This document shows positions 51,004 through 62,076 of a stretch of 64,000 bases of DNA, piece after piece (positions within the stretch are counted from its first letter, which is position 1; every line of letters starts with the position of its first letter). Under the pieces are notes generated by a model, which made no database searches, had not been told where the DNA came from, and worked only from the letters and a program-made list of their open reading frames with translations. The position numbers and the translations under genes are program-made. Source of the DNA: Armatimonadota bacterium (lineage in GTDB: Bacteria; Armatimonadota; Fimbriimonadia; Fimbriimonadales; Fimbriimonadaceae); assembly GCA_018268255.1 (NCBI GenBank), contig JAFDWX010000002.1, positions 110,862-174,861 of the forward strand. The letters run 5' to 3'.

Positions 51004-52941
51004 TTGAACAAGACCGTTAAATACTCCCTATTTGCATTCTTTGTGGTTATGGTCATGCTGGTCATGGTGAACATGATCGGCTCACCGGGTTTTCTGGGCT
51101 CAGGCGGGCCCAAGAAGCTCTCCATCAGCGAATTCCAGAAATTCGTCGATGAGGGGCGGATTAAAACTGCTCGATGGAGCGAATCCACCATTTCGGGAGA
51201 ACTGAAGGGCGACAACAAAGTTGAGAAGTACGAGGCAGCCGTAGTCCCAGTTGAGACACAAGCGGGAGCCAACTTGCTGGCCTCGATCAAAGATAGCGGT
51301 GCTTCCGTCGAAGTTCCTCCGGCGCCGATCGGAAAGGCGATCATCGGACTTATCGCAACGATCGGTATGCCCATCCTGCTGGCGATTTTGCTCTACGTTT
51401 TCTTCGTTCGAGCATCGCAGGCAGGCGGCAACCAGGCAATGAGCTTCGGAAGAAGCCGTGCCAAGCGCGTGGGCGAGACTGGGCAGCGGATCACGTTTGA
51501 AGACGTTGCTGGAATCGACGAAGCCAAGCAAGAACTTTCTGAAATCGTCGATTTTCTTAAAAACACCAAGAAATATGTTGCCCTCGGAGCAAAAATCCCC
51601 AAGGGAATTTTGCTGACGGGCCCTCCAGGAGTAGGGAAGACCCACTTGGCTCGCGCAATCGCTGGGGAAGCGGGCGTTCCGTTCTTCCATATATCTGGAT
51701 CTGATTTTGTGGAGATGTTCGTCGGCGTGGGTGCAGCTCGTGTGCGCGATCTGTTCGAAACCGCCAAAGCCCACCGTCCGTGTTTAATCTTCATCGACGA
51801 GATCGATGCAGTCGGACGCCAGCGTGGCGCAGGCTTGGGTGGCGGACATGATGAGCGAGAGCAGACCCTCAACCAGCTTTTGGTTGAAATGGACGGTTTT
51901 GACCCGAACACCGGAGTCATCATGATCGCGGCGACAAACCGACCCGATGTCTTAGACCCTGCTTTGCTGCGTCCCGGACGCTTCGACAGGCAGATAGTGG
52001 TCGATGCTCCCGACGCTCGTGGCCGAGAGATGATCTTGAATATCCATGCGCGCGGAAAGCCGATGGATACAGAGGTCCAGTTTGACGTAATCGCTAGACG
52101 GACACCTGGGTTCACGGGTGCGGATTTGGCAAACTCTCTAAACGAGGCAGCCCTCCTTGCTGCCCGCCGAAACCGTAGCAAGATCGGTATCACCGAGATC
52201 GAGGAAGCAATCGACCGGGTGATGATGGGTCCCGCACGCCAATCACGCCGGATGAACCAAAAAGATCGCGAGCTTACGGCCTACCATGAGGCGGGGCACG
52301 CGATTGTCGGCGAACTCCTGGAACACTGCGATCCGATCCATAAGGTCACCATTTTGCCGCGCGGTCATGCTCTGGGCATCACCTGGAGCCTTCCGCCGGA
52401 GGATCAATACAGCGTCAGCAAGAGCGAATTGATTGATGACATCACGATGTCTCTGGGAGGGTTGGTGGCCGAGGAGGTGGTCTACGGCGAGCGTTGGACA
52501 GGGGCAAGCAGCGACTTGGAACGTGTGACTGCAATCGCTCGCGGCATGGTGTGTGAGTACGGAATGAGCGAGAAGCTCGGCACTCGAGCAATCGGCAAGC
52601 GTCAGCGAAATCCGTTCTTGGGTCGTCAGGCATACGAAGATCGCGATTACAGCGAAGAAGTGGCGCGCCAGATCGATGAAGAGGTTCACCACATCGTTGA
52701 CCAGTGTCATGCTCGAGCGACGCAGTTACTCACAGAGAACCGGCAACTTTTGGATAACTTGGCGCAAGCGCTGCTTGAGCGCGAGACTTTGAACCGTGAA
52801 GAGTTCCTTGCGGTCGTGAACGATCAGCCTTTGCCCGATCTTCCGGTTCCGCCCAAGATTGACGTGGAGCAGAACTCAGATAATGAGGAAAAGGCCAGTC
52901 GACCGATTCAACCACCCAGATTTGAACCAGGTCCCGCCTAA
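51004..52941 (+). CDS. ftsH: ATP-dependent zinc metalloprotease FtsH
   Basis: A 645-residue membrane protease for membrane and regulatory protein turnover. Two helices (about 5-25 and 115-135) flank a periplasmic domain. The AAA module has GPPGVGKTH (about 205-213), [15 protein letters not shown] and the second region of homology [21 protein letters not shown]. The protease site is HEAGHAI (about 428-434). TTG start at 51004 is preceded by AAGGAG; the nearby ATG (50999) hits a stop after two codons, so TTG is well supported. Confidence 0.97.
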   Translation: MNKTVKYSLFAFFVVMVMLVMVNMIGSPGFLGSGGPKKLSISEFQKFVDEGRIKTARWSESTISGELKGDNKVEKYEAAVVPVETQAGANLLASIKDSGASVEVPPAPIGKAIIGLIATIGMPILLAILLYVFFVRASQAGGNQAMSFGRSRAKRVGETGQRITFEDVAGIDEAKQELSEIVDFLKNTKKYVALGAKIPKGILLTGPPGVGKTHLARAIAGEAGVPFFHISGSDFVEMFVGVGAARVRDLFETAKAHRPCLIFIDEIDAVGRQRGAGLGGGHDEREQTLNQLLVEMDGFDPNTGVIMIAATNRPDVLDPALLRPGRFDRQIVVDAPDARGREMILNIHARGKPMDTEVQFDVIARRTPGFTGADLANSLNEAALLAARRNRSKIGITEIEEAIDRVMMGPARQSRRMNQKDRELTAYHEAGHAIVGELLEHCDPIHKVTILPRGHALGITWSLPPEDQYSVSKSELIDDITMSLGGLVAEEVVYGERWTGASSDLERVTAIARGMVCEYGMSEKLGTRAIGKRQRNPFLGRQAYEDRDYSEEVARQIDEEVHHIVDQCHARATQLLTENRQLLDNLAQALLERETLNREEFLAVVNDQPLPDLPVPPKIDVEQNSDNEEKASRPIQPPRFEPGPA

Positions 52942-52965
52942 ATCTGTACTGAAGAAAGGAACCTA

Positions 52966-53003
52966 AAATCCGCGCCATCTCAAATCAAGAATGGCGCGGA
53001 TTT
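52966..53003 (+). terminator. Terminator after ftsH
   Basis: AAATCCGCGCCAT (52966-52978) pairs perfectly with ATGGCGCGGATTT (52991-53003) around a 12-nt loop. The trailing T-run is short. Confidence 0.75.
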
Positions 53004-53091
53004 CGCTAAAAAGCTACATGTTTTATTTCTTTCTTGTTCCAAGTAGGCTTGAAAACTCAAGAAGAACCCTCGGTTAACTCATTTTCGCCTG

Positions 53092-53100
53092 TGATATAAT
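53092..53100 (+). promoter_or_regulatory. Extended -10 promoter for the TPR gene
   Basis: TGA followed by a consensus TATAAT (53095-53100) forms an extended -10; the -35 region is weak. It lies 23 nt before the ATG at 53123. Confidence 0.6.
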
Positions 53101-53122
53101 GCCCTAACTTGAGTCGTACCCA

Positions 53123-53470
53123 ATGACGGTAGACGAACTGTACCAGAAGGGTTTTGAGGCCCGTTGTGACGGACGTTACGGCGAGGCTAAGTTGTTCTTC
53201 ATGTCTGTGCTTGGCCAGGAGCCCGAACACACCAAGGCAAGGTGGCAAATGGGCTTAATCCAGGGATTTGAAGGCGACTTCGATGGGTCTTTTGAGACCT
53301 TGCGTGCCTTGGCGTCCGAGCACCCCTCCAATTTGGATGTCCGCTATGACCTAGCCATGACCATGATGATGCTGGGCATGATGGACGAAGCCTGTACCGA
53401 GTTCAACGCAATTCTGGAGATCGACTCGACTCACGAGAAGACTCTCCAGCAGGTTATCTACTGCCCTTAG
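53123..53470 (+). CDS. Small TPR-repeat protein
   Basis: A 115-residue protein composed of about three tetratricopeptide repeats: YQKGFEARCDGRYGEAKLFFMSVLGQEPEH, then RWQMGLIQGFEGDFDGSFETLRALASEHPSN, then RYDLAMTMMMLGMMDEACTEFNAILEIDSTH. TPRs mediate protein-protein contacts. No other domain or signal peptide. Partner unknown. Confidence 0.82.
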   Translation: MTVDELYQKGFEARCDGRYGEAKLFFMSVLGQEPEHTKARWQMGLIQGFEGDFDGSFETLRALASEHPSNLDVRYDLAMTMMMLGMMDEACTEFNAILEIDSTHEKTLQQVIYCP

Positions 53471-53505
53471 TTCTTTTCAGAAGAGCAGTATTTAGCGTTG
53501 GACCA

Positions 53506-56109
53506 CTAATCGCCGATCGCGTCAAAATTCTCACTCAGGATCAGATAGTCGAAAACTGTTACGCTCTTGTCCCCATCGAGGTCTGCCGCTTGGTTCCAAT
53601 TGATCGACCCGGCTTGGCTATCGAAGGCTTCGGAGAGGATGAGGTAATCAAAGACGGTAACCGCGTTGTCACCATCGCAATCGCCATTTACTAGCTGAAA
53701 GTCAATGCCTGTCAGCGATCCTGTTCCGATCGTAATGGGGCGTGCTTTCGTCAGCCAAGTCGCACCTTTCGCTGTAAGTGTATAGGTGCCCTGGCCGATC
53801 TTGCCGATCTGATAGTCTCCTTCCGCTCCCGTAGCCATGTCCCAAGCTCGAATTGGGTTTCCGTTCGCATCAAGCAGCTCAAGGTGCACCGGCGTGGCCG
53901 CGCCTTGATATGTAGCCCCAAAGTTGATTTTCCCTTGCACGTATTTCCCATTGTCTGGACCGACAGTACTGGTAGCACCATTCTCGCCGTCGAAATACAG
54001 CGAGGTCGATGTCACTTGTCCACTGCTGGTTGTTCCAGAAACGGTTAGGAGGTTATTGGAACCACTGAGGGAAGTATTGTTGACGTTGATGTCATACGTT
54101 CCCGATCCGGTGCCCGTGAATGTGAGTCCATAGGTCCCGGCGACCGGACCTGGGACGACGAGCGTTCGGTATTCGGGGCTCAGATCCGATTCTAGGTCAG
54201 GGTTTGTGATCCCACCGCCAAAGCTGTACGCAGCGTCAGGGATCTCGTTTACAACCTGTCCAGAGACAGGATCAAAGCCAGTGCGACGCCCCTGGCTATC
54301 GGTGATCATTGCTTCCAGTGGGGAATGAATGGTGATCGAGATGAGTGGTGCAACGTGGTTTGGCGATACCGCCGATGGCTTGTAGACCTCGAATCCGTAA
54401 ACGTTATTGTCGTACAAGCTGTTGTTTAGGCTCCCCAAATCCTGCTTCTTACCGCCTACCATCCTATCAGCAGGATCATAAATTACGTACGTTTCAACTG
54501 CTTGCCCGGTGCTCCAGTGGCGCTCCGTGCGTTTGGCAATTGCGAGGACGTAGTGTCCGCCAGTGGTTGCAGAGCCACTCCCGCGCACATGAAGGAGCAC
54601 CGGTCGATGGGCAGCGAGATGGCCGTCAATGATCGTGGTCATCGCAGTGTCGTTTGCTGGCTGCTTCTTCATGCCCGCCACCCAGGTCAGACCCTTACCA
54701 ACACCACCGGCATTGGCCAGCGCTGAAAGCGTTGGATCGAAACTGATGCCTTTGTTCCTTATGCTGATGTCGTGGTTACCTGGAAGTTGACAGTATTGGT
54801 TCAGGTCGCCTGGAGTGATGATGTTCCCCTCGGGGCCAGTTATTCCGTACAGGTACATGAGTTGCGCAAGTGCGGTCATTCTGCAACCCTTGGCACCAAC
54901 CGTATTCGGGTTGTTTGTGTCGCAGTACCTCTGCTGGGCCCAATGAGAATCGCCCTGCTTGAATGTGAACTTACGCGCCTGAGTGAGGACTGTCCCGACG
55001 TTCGTCGAAAGGGTCGGCGCGAGATCGCCAAACGCAGTATGCGATTCATACAGTGTGAGCCCCGTAATTGCCCCGTAGCTTTGGATCGACTGGCCCACTT
55101 GGGCGACCAACTCTAGCGGAGTCCTCGACGCAAGTTCCCAGTTGTCGAAGACCAAATCTCTGCGAAACAGACCCGTGACAGTGTTAACTGTGCCAAAAAA
55201 TGAGACGGTGACTCGATCGATGCCACCGTACAGGCTCAGGTGAGACACACCCACTCGAAATCCATCGGGAATGGATGTGACGATGTTGCCATCGATGACC
55301 GTATCCCCGATTACCGGCAAGGTCTGCACCACGTTGTTGGAATCCTTGTAGAGCAGAAAGACTCCAGGTGCGTTTCCGGTCCTTGCTCCACTGAAAGCTC
55401 CGACCAAGCCATCTTCTGTTATTCCGGGTCGGTTGTTTGTGGTCGTGATCAGCGTTGAACCAGCGTAGAGAGCCTGGCTCGGATAATCCATCATCACGAT
55501 TTTGTTGGTTGGCTCTCGCCACACAACTCGGTTGTTGTTGGAGATCTGCGGACGAATAAGTTGGGCCCCATTATAAGTTCGGATAGCTGTCGGAGGGCGG
55601 CTTGATCCAACAAAAACTGACGTTTGGGTGCTTCCCCCGATGAGCCCTGGAAAACACGCAACGCCTGAGTCGTTGATGTCGACAAAAGTGTTTGCCGAGT
55701 CGAAATCGCCGGGGCTTTGACCCAAAAGCACGTAGGTCGACCCATCGGTCCCCCAGGACCTTACGAGATAACTTGGTCCGTTGACAAGTTCTCGACAGAT
55801 GACCCGTGGTGCGGCCCCATTCTGGAGTGCTATGCCCCCATAAGTGCGATTCGAGCCAACAATCGCGCTGATTGCATAAGGCTGGCCAAACACTGGCTTA
55901 AAGAATGGCTTGCTGCCTATAGCGTCGTTGGCGGTAAACGCAACATCCCGCGCGTTGTTGGTCCCCGCATTTGCTCCAAAATTGGTGTACCCATCCCCGG
56001 TTCCAACCAAGGGGATAAGCGGTGTCGGGTCGATGCCACTCTGAGCCTGGGCAACTCCATTACCGGCGACCAGAGCGAAGGCGCACAGAACGGCATACTT
56101 GAATAACAT
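53506..56109 (-). CDS. Large secreted protein with C39-like peptidase domain and dockerin-like tail
   Basis: An 867-residue exported protein. Signal peptide (about 1-22, ending VAQAQ). The N-terminal about 370 residues are beta-rich repeats (DINDSGVACFPGLIGG, ISNNNRVVWREP). About residues 395-590 resemble a C39-like (bacteriocin-processing type) cysteine peptidase: HWAQQRYCD, GAKGCRMTALAQLMYLYG with the candidate nucleophile Cys, TTGGHYVLAIAK with the His, and YVIYDPADR with the Asp. A beta-sandwich region follows. The last about 65 residues are two dockerin-type Ca-binding repeats (NGDCDGDNAVTVFDY, ADLDGDKSVTVFDY), nearly the same as in the gene at 5980. Substrate unknown. Confidence 0.8.
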   Translation of the reverse strand: MLFKYAVLCAFALVAGNGVAQAQSGIDPTPLIPLVGTGDGYTNFGANAGTNNARDVAFTANDAIGSKPFFKPVFGQPYAISAIVGSNRTYGGIALQNGAAPRVICRELVNGPSYLVRSWGTDGSTYVLLGQSPGDFDSANTFVDINDSGVACFPGLIGGSTQTSVFVGSSRPPTAIRTYNGAQLIRPQISNNNRVVWREPTNKIVMMDYPSQALYAGSTLITTTNNRPGITEDGLVGAFSGARTGNAPGVFLLYKDSNNVVQTLPVIGDTVIDGNIVTSIPDGFRVGVSHLSLYGGIDRVTVSFFGTVNTVTGLFRRDLVFDNWELASRTPLELVAQVGQSIQSYGAITGLTLYESHTAFGDLAPTLSTNVGTVLTQARKFTFKQGDSHWAQQRYCDTNNPNTVGAKGCRMTALAQLMYLYGITGPEGNIITPGDLNQYCQLPGNHDISIRNKGISFDPTLSALANAGGVGKGLTWVAGMKKQPANDTAMTTIIDGHLAAHRPVLLHVRGSGSATTGGHYVLAIAKRTERHWSTGQAVETYVIYDPADRMVGGKKQDLGSLNNSLYDNNVYGFEVYKPSAVSPNHVAPLISITIHSPLEAMITDSQGRRTGFDPVSGQVVNEIPDAAYSFGGGITNPDLESDLSPEYRTLVVPGPVAGTYGLTFTGTGSGTYDINVNNTSLSGSNNLLTVSGTTSSGQVTSTSLYFDGENGATSTVGPDNGKYVQGKINFGATYQGAATPVHLELLDANGNPIRAWDMATGAEGDYQIGKIGQGTYTLTAKGATWLTKARPITIGTGSLTGIDFQLVNGDCDGDNAVTVFDYLILSEAFDSQAGSINWNQAADLDGDKSVTVFDYLILSENFDAIGD

Positions 56110-56159
56110 AGTGCATGATAGCTGTATTCAGATCGTAACGTGCGCCGTCAGAAATACTA

Positions 56160-56201
56160 GCTACCCTTGCCCATGTTCATAGATGAATGGGGAAGGGTAG
56201 C
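56160..56201 (-). terminator. Stem-loop after the PEP-CTERM gene
   Basis: GCTACCCTT (56160-56168) pairs with AAGGGTAGC (56193-56201), continued inward by CCCAT/ATGGG with small bulges. It lies just beyond the stop of the PEP-CTERM gene on the minus strand. Confidence 0.6.
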
Positions 56202-56208
56202 CGTCAAG

Positions 56209-56841
56209 TTACTTTCGCTTGCGGCGTGCCAAAGCAGCCATTCCCAAGCCGAGAGCGGCCATGGTTGCTGGCTCGGGGACCGCACCATATTGAAGATGGT
56301 CCAATTCAATTCCGCCGGATGAATTGCGAAGGTTGATCTTGGAAATACCTCCAGAGTGAATGATCCCGTAGAACCGGTCCTCTGCCGTGTCGCCGTTATT
56401 TCCAGCGCCAGCGTGGTTTCCGTTCACTACTCCAAGAGAAACGCCATTTTCATCCCATGCTTGGAAGGTAATCGTGCCGCTGCCGTCGGTCCACACGATG
56501 CCGACATGGGTGGGAAGCGCACCGAGGACATTCGCATCGAAGGTCCAAGTTACGCCAGGTGTGCCTGCGCTACTGAACCAACTATGTCCGGCGGTCCCAA
56601 AACCGTCGATGTTGCCGTCATCGCCATCGACCGAGTCTGCGTTTCCTGCTGGTCCATAAATCCCACCAGCGGACGCGGTTGCTCCCAAAGGCACGTCCTT
56701 GTGTTCAAAATCGTACAGGTGGAGCCCTAATGAGGCAAACGGGCTGTCGGAAGCCTGCAGATAAGGAGTAGGGCCCATATATTGGGCCGAAGCCATCGAT
56801 GCGATTGCGGTGGAAACCACCCCAACAAGTACTTTCTTCAT
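56209..56841 (-). CDS. PEP-CTERM sorting domain protein
   Basis: A 210-residue exported protein with start ATG 56841 after GAGAGGA. Signal peptide MKKVLVGVVSTAIASMASA; a Gly-rich beta domain (TWTFDANVLGALPTHVGIVWTDGSGTITFQAW); C-terminal sorting signal VPEPATMAALGLGMAALARRKRK. In PEP-CTERM systems the signal is cleaved by exosortase in organisms making exopolysaccharide. No exosortase gene is in this window. Probably a secreted or matrix protein. Confidence 0.88.
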   Translation of the reverse strand: MKKVLVGVVSTAIASMASAQYMGPTPYLQASDSPFASLGLHLYDFEHKDVPLGATASAGGIYGPAGNADSVDGDDGNIDGFGTAGHSWFSSAGTPGVTWTFDANVLGALPTHVGIVWTDGSGTITFQAWDENGVSLGVVNGNHAGAGNNGDTAEDRFYGIIHSGGISKINLRNSSGGIELDHLQYGAVPEPATMAALGLGMAALARRKRK

Positions 56842-56887
56842 TTTTCCTCTCTCCGAAAACCTGCAAGCAATCTTGCAGAGCTGTAGC

Positions 56888-56916
56888 ATTATACAGGCAT
56901 TTTCCAAATTCACCAA
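56888..56916 (-). promoter_or_regulatory. Promoter and leader hairpin of the PEP-CTERM gene
   Basis: On the minus strand TTGGTG (56911-56916), a 17-nt spacer and TATAAT (56888-56893). The predicted leader of about 40 nt contains a perfect 7-bp hairpin CTGCAAG/CTTGCAG (56861-56867, 56872-56878). Confidence 0.7.
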
Positions 56917-56960
56917 CTAAAGTAGGTCTTTCGAACGCCTCGCAACAAAACTCCGGATGG

Positions 56961-56989
56961 TTCACTTTTAGCACTCTCGGCGGTATACT
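56961..56989 (+). promoter_or_regulatory. groESL promoter
   Basis: TTCACT (56961-56966), a 17-nt spacer and TATACT (56984-56989). The -10 box overlaps the CIRCE operator, so repressor binding would block polymerase. Confidence 0.72.
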
Positions 56990-56994
56990 GCTAA
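56968..56994 (+). promoter_or_regulatory. CIRCE operator (HrcA binding site)
   Basis: TTAGCACTC, nine bases, then TACTGCTAA: the left arm is a perfect match and the right arm matches 7 of 9 positions of the CIRCE consensus. It lies upstream of groES and implies heat-inducible control by HrcA, whose gene is not in this window. Confidence 0.85.
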
Positions 56995-57055
56995 CAAATG
57001 CTCTGTGATGGAATATACGTCCAGAGCGAATTCCATAATCAAGGAAAACTACACG

Positions 57056-57367
57056 ATGAATCTCAAACCACTGCATGATCGAATCATTGTTGAGGCTGCT
57101 CCGAAGGAAGAGACCACTGCTGGTGGCATTATCCTTCCCGATACTGCACAGGAGAAGCCTCTGAGAGGCACCGTATTGGCTGTTGGACCTGGCAAGCGCC
57201 TAGATAGCGGCCAGCTCGCTCCGGTCGATGTGAACCAGGGCGACGTTGTTCTGTATGGCAAATACAGCGGAACCGAAGTTACCGTTGGCGGAAAGGACTA
57301 CATCATTCTGCGAGCCGACGACGTATTGGCGGTGTTGGAAGGCGCGCTCGCTGGAGCAGGGAAGTAA
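57056..57367 (+). CDS. groS: Co-chaperonin GroES
   Basis: A 103-residue co-chaperonin. [32 protein letters not shown] contains the mobile loop, and the C-terminal part has [14 protein letters not shown]. Start ATG 57056 follows AAGGAAA; the frame opens 51 nt earlier. It is 3 nt upstream of groEL in the usual operon, under a CIRCE-controlled promoter. Confidence 0.97.
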   Translation: MNLKPLHDRIIVEAAPKEETTAGGIILPDTAQEKPLRGTVLAVGPGKRLDSGQLAPVDVNQGDVVLYGKYSGTEVTVGGKDYIILRADDVLAVLEGALAGAGK

Positions 57368-58969
<1,602 letters not shown>

Positions 58970-58990
58970 TCCCTTTCTGCCAAGAGTTTC

Positions 58991-59021
58991 AAGCCCTCCG
59001 GATTCATGATTCGGAGGGCTT
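58991..59021 (+). terminator. Terminator after groEL
   Basis: AAGCCCTCCG (58991-59000) pairs with CGGAGGGCTT (59012-59021) around an 11-nt loop. The region after it is only moderately T-rich. Confidence 0.75.
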
Positions 59022-59045
59022 AAACGTATTTTGGGGTGCCATCTC

Positions 59046-59073
59046 TTGACTGAACCAACGTCTTCCCTATATA
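59046..59073 (+). promoter_or_regulatory. Promoter upstream of the DUF2156 gene
   Basis: TTGACT (59046-59051), a 16-nt spacer and TATATA (59068-59073). Because the -10 box ends only 2 nt before ATG 59076, the true start may lie further downstream, for example GTG 59118. Confidence 0.55.
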
Positions 59074-59075
59074 GG

Positions 59076-60176
59076 ATGCGATATGACTGGGAGTTGATCC
59101 CGGACCCCCAGACCCTGGTGAGGGAACATGTTCGCCAACTCATTCTCAAATATGGTTGGAACAGCACGTGTTACCAAGTGCTCAACCCTGGGATTTCCCG
59201 TTGGGTTGCTTCCGATGGAAGCGGCGCGCTGGGATACGTGCAAGTCGGAAACCATGCGGTTGTCGCTGGGGCTCCTATTTGTCCTAAATCGGAACTTCCA
59301 AGGGTCATCGATCAATGGGAGTCCTATGCGGAGGAAGAGGGCCTAAGTGTGACCTACTTCGGTGCGGAAGGACGGCTCCGAGAATACGTGTCCAGTAACT
59401 TAAATTATCAACTCGTTGAACTGGGTTGGCAACCAGAATGGTCCCCAAATTCCTTCTGCGAGGCGTGCGAGAACATCAACTCTGTCCGCGCCCAGTTGCA
59501 TCGCGCGGCTAACAAAGGCGTTCAGATCGAGGAGTGGAGTTCGGATCGTGCCCAAAACAACGAACAACTCCATGAAACGCTGGAAGCGTGGCTGAGTTCG
59601 CGAGGTCTGCCGACGTTGCACTTTCTGGTTGAGCCTGAGACCCTATCGGACATGCGCGACCGCCGGATGTTTGTGGCAACTATTGAGGACGATCTCGTGG
59701 CATTCCTGACCCTCTGCCCGATTCCGGGCCAAAACGGATGGTTGACGGAGCAGTTTCCGAGGAAAGTCGATGCTCCCAACGGAACGGTGGAACTCTTGAT
59801 GTACGAAGCGGCGCGGGCAATCCGGGCGTCTGGCAGTACCTACTACACACTTGGGATGGTGCCGCTGGCCAGACATCACGGTCCGGATACTGCCCTTGAT
59901 CCGAACTGGCTAAGGCCACTGCGGAAATGGGCACGTGCCCATGGGAATCGGTTCTATAACTTCATGGGCCTAGAGCGATACAAGGCGAAGTTCCGGCCGG
60001 ATCGCTGGACGCCAGTGACGGTCATCGTCAAGGACGAGTCGTTTCAACTCCACCATCTGCGAGCAGTGATCGGTGCATTCACTCGAACCACTCCGGAATT
60101 GGCCCTCCTCAAGGGATTGTCCAGAGCTGTGGGCTCCGATCTGAGCCGACTACGCCAGTTCGCCTTTGGCCATTGA
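59076..60176 (+). CDS. DUF2156 / phosphatidylglycerol lysyltransferase-like protein
   Basis: A protein of about 366 residues related to the GNAT-fold C-terminal domain of MprF (LPG synthase) and DUF2156 proteins. YGWNSTCYQVLNPGISRWV at the start, ALGYVQVGNHAVVAGAPICP and the C-terminal NRFYNFMGLERYKAKFRPDRWTPVTVIV are characteristic. No MprF flippase membrane domain is present, so it is a cytosolic-looking transferase. Membrane-lipid aminoacylation is only a possibility. Start codon uncertain. Its end overlaps the convergent ClC gene by 27 nt. Confidence 0.8.
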   Translation: MRYDWELIPDPQTLVREHVRQLILKYGWNSTCYQVLNPGISRWVASDGSGALGYVQVGNHAVVAGAPICPKSELPRVIDQWESYAEEEGLSVTYFGAEGRLREYVSSNLNYQLVELGWQPEWSPNSFCEACENINSVRAQLHRAANKGVQIEEWSSDRAQNNEQLHETLEAWLSSRGLPTLHFLVEPETLSDMRDRRMFVATIEDDLVAFLTLCPIPGQNGWLTEQFPRKVDAPNGTVELLMYEAARAIRASGSTYYTLGMVPLARHHGPDTALDPNWLRPLRKWARAHGNRFYNFMGLERYKAKFRPDRWTPVTVIVKDESFQLHHLRAVIGAFTRTTPELALLKGLSRAVGSDLSRLRQFAFGH

Positions 60177-61724
60177 TTCCACATCGTGGGCCACTTGGCT
60201 CGATCGAGCTAAGACACTGAGTTTCATTCGAGCCTCTAAAATCGTGTCGCCGTTAGGGACTATTTCGGCCCCATCCTTCCACGCGAGCACAACGAGCGCA
60301 CCGGCAGGAAGAGGAGCGTCGCGAAGCTTAATCCCAGTGAGAGGAGATGTGGGCTGAATTTCGAATTCGACCAGGCGGCGATCGTCGACATAGGACGAGA
60401 AGTCTCTGCTTTCGGCGAATCGCTGGAGAAGCGATTCGTATATCGGAACCGACTTCAGGGACCCTGCGACGATCGAAGCCACAAACGCCGTAATGAGCAG
60501 CGGAAGCAGGAGGTCGTAGCTTGCAGTCATTTCGCCGATCAATATTACGGCCGTGAGGGGAGCGCGGACGATTGCGGCAAACATCGCGCACATTCCTGCG
60601 ACAGCGTACATCGCGAGGTTGGCGTGAATTCCGAGATCCAGGGCCGATTGCATCCGAAAGATGACCAAACCAACCAGGGCGCCGAGAGACAGCAGCGGTG
60701 CAAAAATGCCTCCGGGCACACCGGTCGAGTAGCAGAGGTGCACGAGAAGAAACCGTACTGCGAAAAGCCCGCAAGCGATCCCTAGCGGAAATGCACCCCG
60801 CAAGGCATGTTCGCTGAGACTGTGACCACCTCCCAGAAGCGAGGGAGATAACATCCAGGCGAGCGAGAGGGCGATGCCTGCAACGGCGCTCATGACCCAT
60901 GGCCGTTCGATTCGCACAGATTTGAACTTGGCCATCGTGGTCAGCAAACACCGGTTGAACATTGCTCCCAGAATGCCGCCGACCACTCCGATGATCGCAA
61001 AGTACGGCAGAGTTCGGAGGGAGGGAATGCCGACTTCGGGCACCGCAAAGACGGGAAATGCACCGCTGGCCATACGAGAGATTACAGTTGCGATCGCAGC
61101 GCTGAGAAGTGCAGCAGTAAAGACCACCGGCTGGAAATCACGCTGGAGTTCTTCCAGGACGAAGGTAACGCCGGCAAGCGGAGCATTGAAAGCGGCCGCC
61201 AATCCCGCTCCAGAGCCCGCGGCGATCAATGCACGCTGTTCACGGGAGGTTGCACCTGTATGTTGCGCCACAGCATGGCCGACCGCGCCACCCATCTGGA
61301 CGGTAGGACCTTCGCGGCCCAAAGCCAGACCACTCCCGAGTGCCGCGAGAGCTCCAAGAAATTTGACCCACAACATCCTGGACCAGTGCATCTCGAGGTG
61401 CCCCTCCAGCACGGCCTTCATTTGGGGAATCCCGCTCCCTCCCGCGTCGGGTTCGACTCTTCCAATCGCCATTGAAACTCGGGTACCAATTATTGCTATG
61501 AGGCATACGACAATTGCTTTTTGCCACAATTGCGGCAGAGATGCGACTGCTGCGGAGTGGAAGGTCTCTGCGGACTGAAGTGCGACTCTAAACCCGACCG
61601 CTATGGCTCCGGCGCTGACTCCGACCAGAGCAGCACGAGGCAAGAGCCGACGACGAGAAACCTCGTTTTGAACGTATTCGCGGACCTCAATCGCCGCTGC
61701 CGACTGACCTAGGTTTTCACTCAA
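60150..61724 (-). CDS. ClC-family chloride channel/antiporter with TrkA-C-like domain
   Basis: A 524-residue membrane protein. Selectivity motifs are intact: GGSGIPQMK, ALGREGPTVQMGG (with the gating Glu) and STGVPGGIFAPLLSLGA. The retained external Glu is compatible with H+/Cl- exchange. The last about 75 residues (VEFEIQPTSPLTGIKLRDAPLPAGALVVLAW) resemble a TrkA-C/RCK-C ligand-binding domain. The start overlaps the arsR-type gene by 8 nt, so that regulator probably controls this gene. Confidence 0.93.
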   Translation of the reverse strand: MSENLGQSAAAIEVREYVQNEVSRRRLLPRAALVGVSAGAIAVGFRVALQSAETFHSAAVASLPQLWQKAIVVCLIAIIGTRVSMAIGRVEPDAGGSGIPQMKAVLEGHLEMHWSRMLWVKFLGALAALGSGLALGREGPTVQMGGAVGHAVAQHTGATSREQRALIAAGSGAGLAAAFNAPLAGVTFVLEELQRDFQPVVFTAALLSAAIATVISRMASGAFPVFAVPEVGIPSLRTLPYFAIIGVVGGILGAMFNRCLLTTMAKFKSVRIERPWVMSAVAGIALSLAWMLSPSLLGGGHSLSEHALRGAFPLGIACGLFAVRFLLVHLCYSTGVPGGIFAPLLSLGALVGLVIFRMQSALDLGIHANLAMYAVAGMCAMFAAIVRAPLTAVILIGEMTASYDLLLPLLITAFVASIVAGSLKSVPIYESLLQRFAESRDFSSYVDDRRLVEFEIQPTSPLTGIKLRDAPLPAGALVVLAWKDGAEIVPNGDTILEARMKLSVLARSSQVAHDVESMAKGELA

Positions 61725-62043
61725 CGCTGGTCTGTTCCCCCATCTGATCAGCCCTTAGCTGGTGGATACGGCAGAACTCCTGAGCTGTTTGAAGGATGAC
61801 GGCGACCCTCGGGCCCTTAAGCTGATAGAGCCGGGAAGTGCCAGATTTGACTGAATGCAGCAATCCCACCCGCTCTAGTGTGGCCAAGTGTTGGGATGCA
61901 CCCGGCTGGCTAATTTCGAGTTGGGATGCTATGTCTGTTACCTTGAGTGGACCGGCAAGCAAACAATTCACGATGGCGATCCGAGTTGGATTCGCGAGTG
62001 CACCAAATATGGCACTCAATGCTTCAAAAATTGGATCATTCAT
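61717..62043 (-). CDS. ArsR-family transcriptional regulator
   Basis: A 108-residue winged-helix protein. ALANPTRIAIVNCLLAGPLKVTDIASQLEISQPGASQHLATLERVGLL is the typical ArsR/SmtB DNA-binding region. The classic ELCVCDL metal site is absent (GPLKVTDI), so metal sensing is not predicted from that motif; one Cys (C31) and a C-terminal Cys/His pair (EFCRIHQ) remain. It overlaps the ClC gene and has a palindrome just upstream, suggesting self-repression and control of the ClC gene. Confidence 0.9.
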   Translation of the reverse strand: MNDPIFEALSAIFGALANPTRIAIVNCLLAGPLKVTDIASQLEISQPGASQHLATLERVGLLHSVKSGTSRLYQLKGPRVAVILQTAQEFCRIHQLRADQMGEQTSVE

Positions 62044-62062
62044 CCATATATTATTATATCAA

Positions 62063-62076
62063 AATATTCGAATATT
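62063..62076. promoter_or_regulatory. Probable ArsR-type operator palindrome
   Basis: AATATTCGAATATT is a perfect 14-nt palindrome in AT-rich DNA, 20 nt upstream of the regulator's ATG and overlapping the stop codon of the VOC gene. Position and form fit an ArsR-family binding site. Confidence 0.6.
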
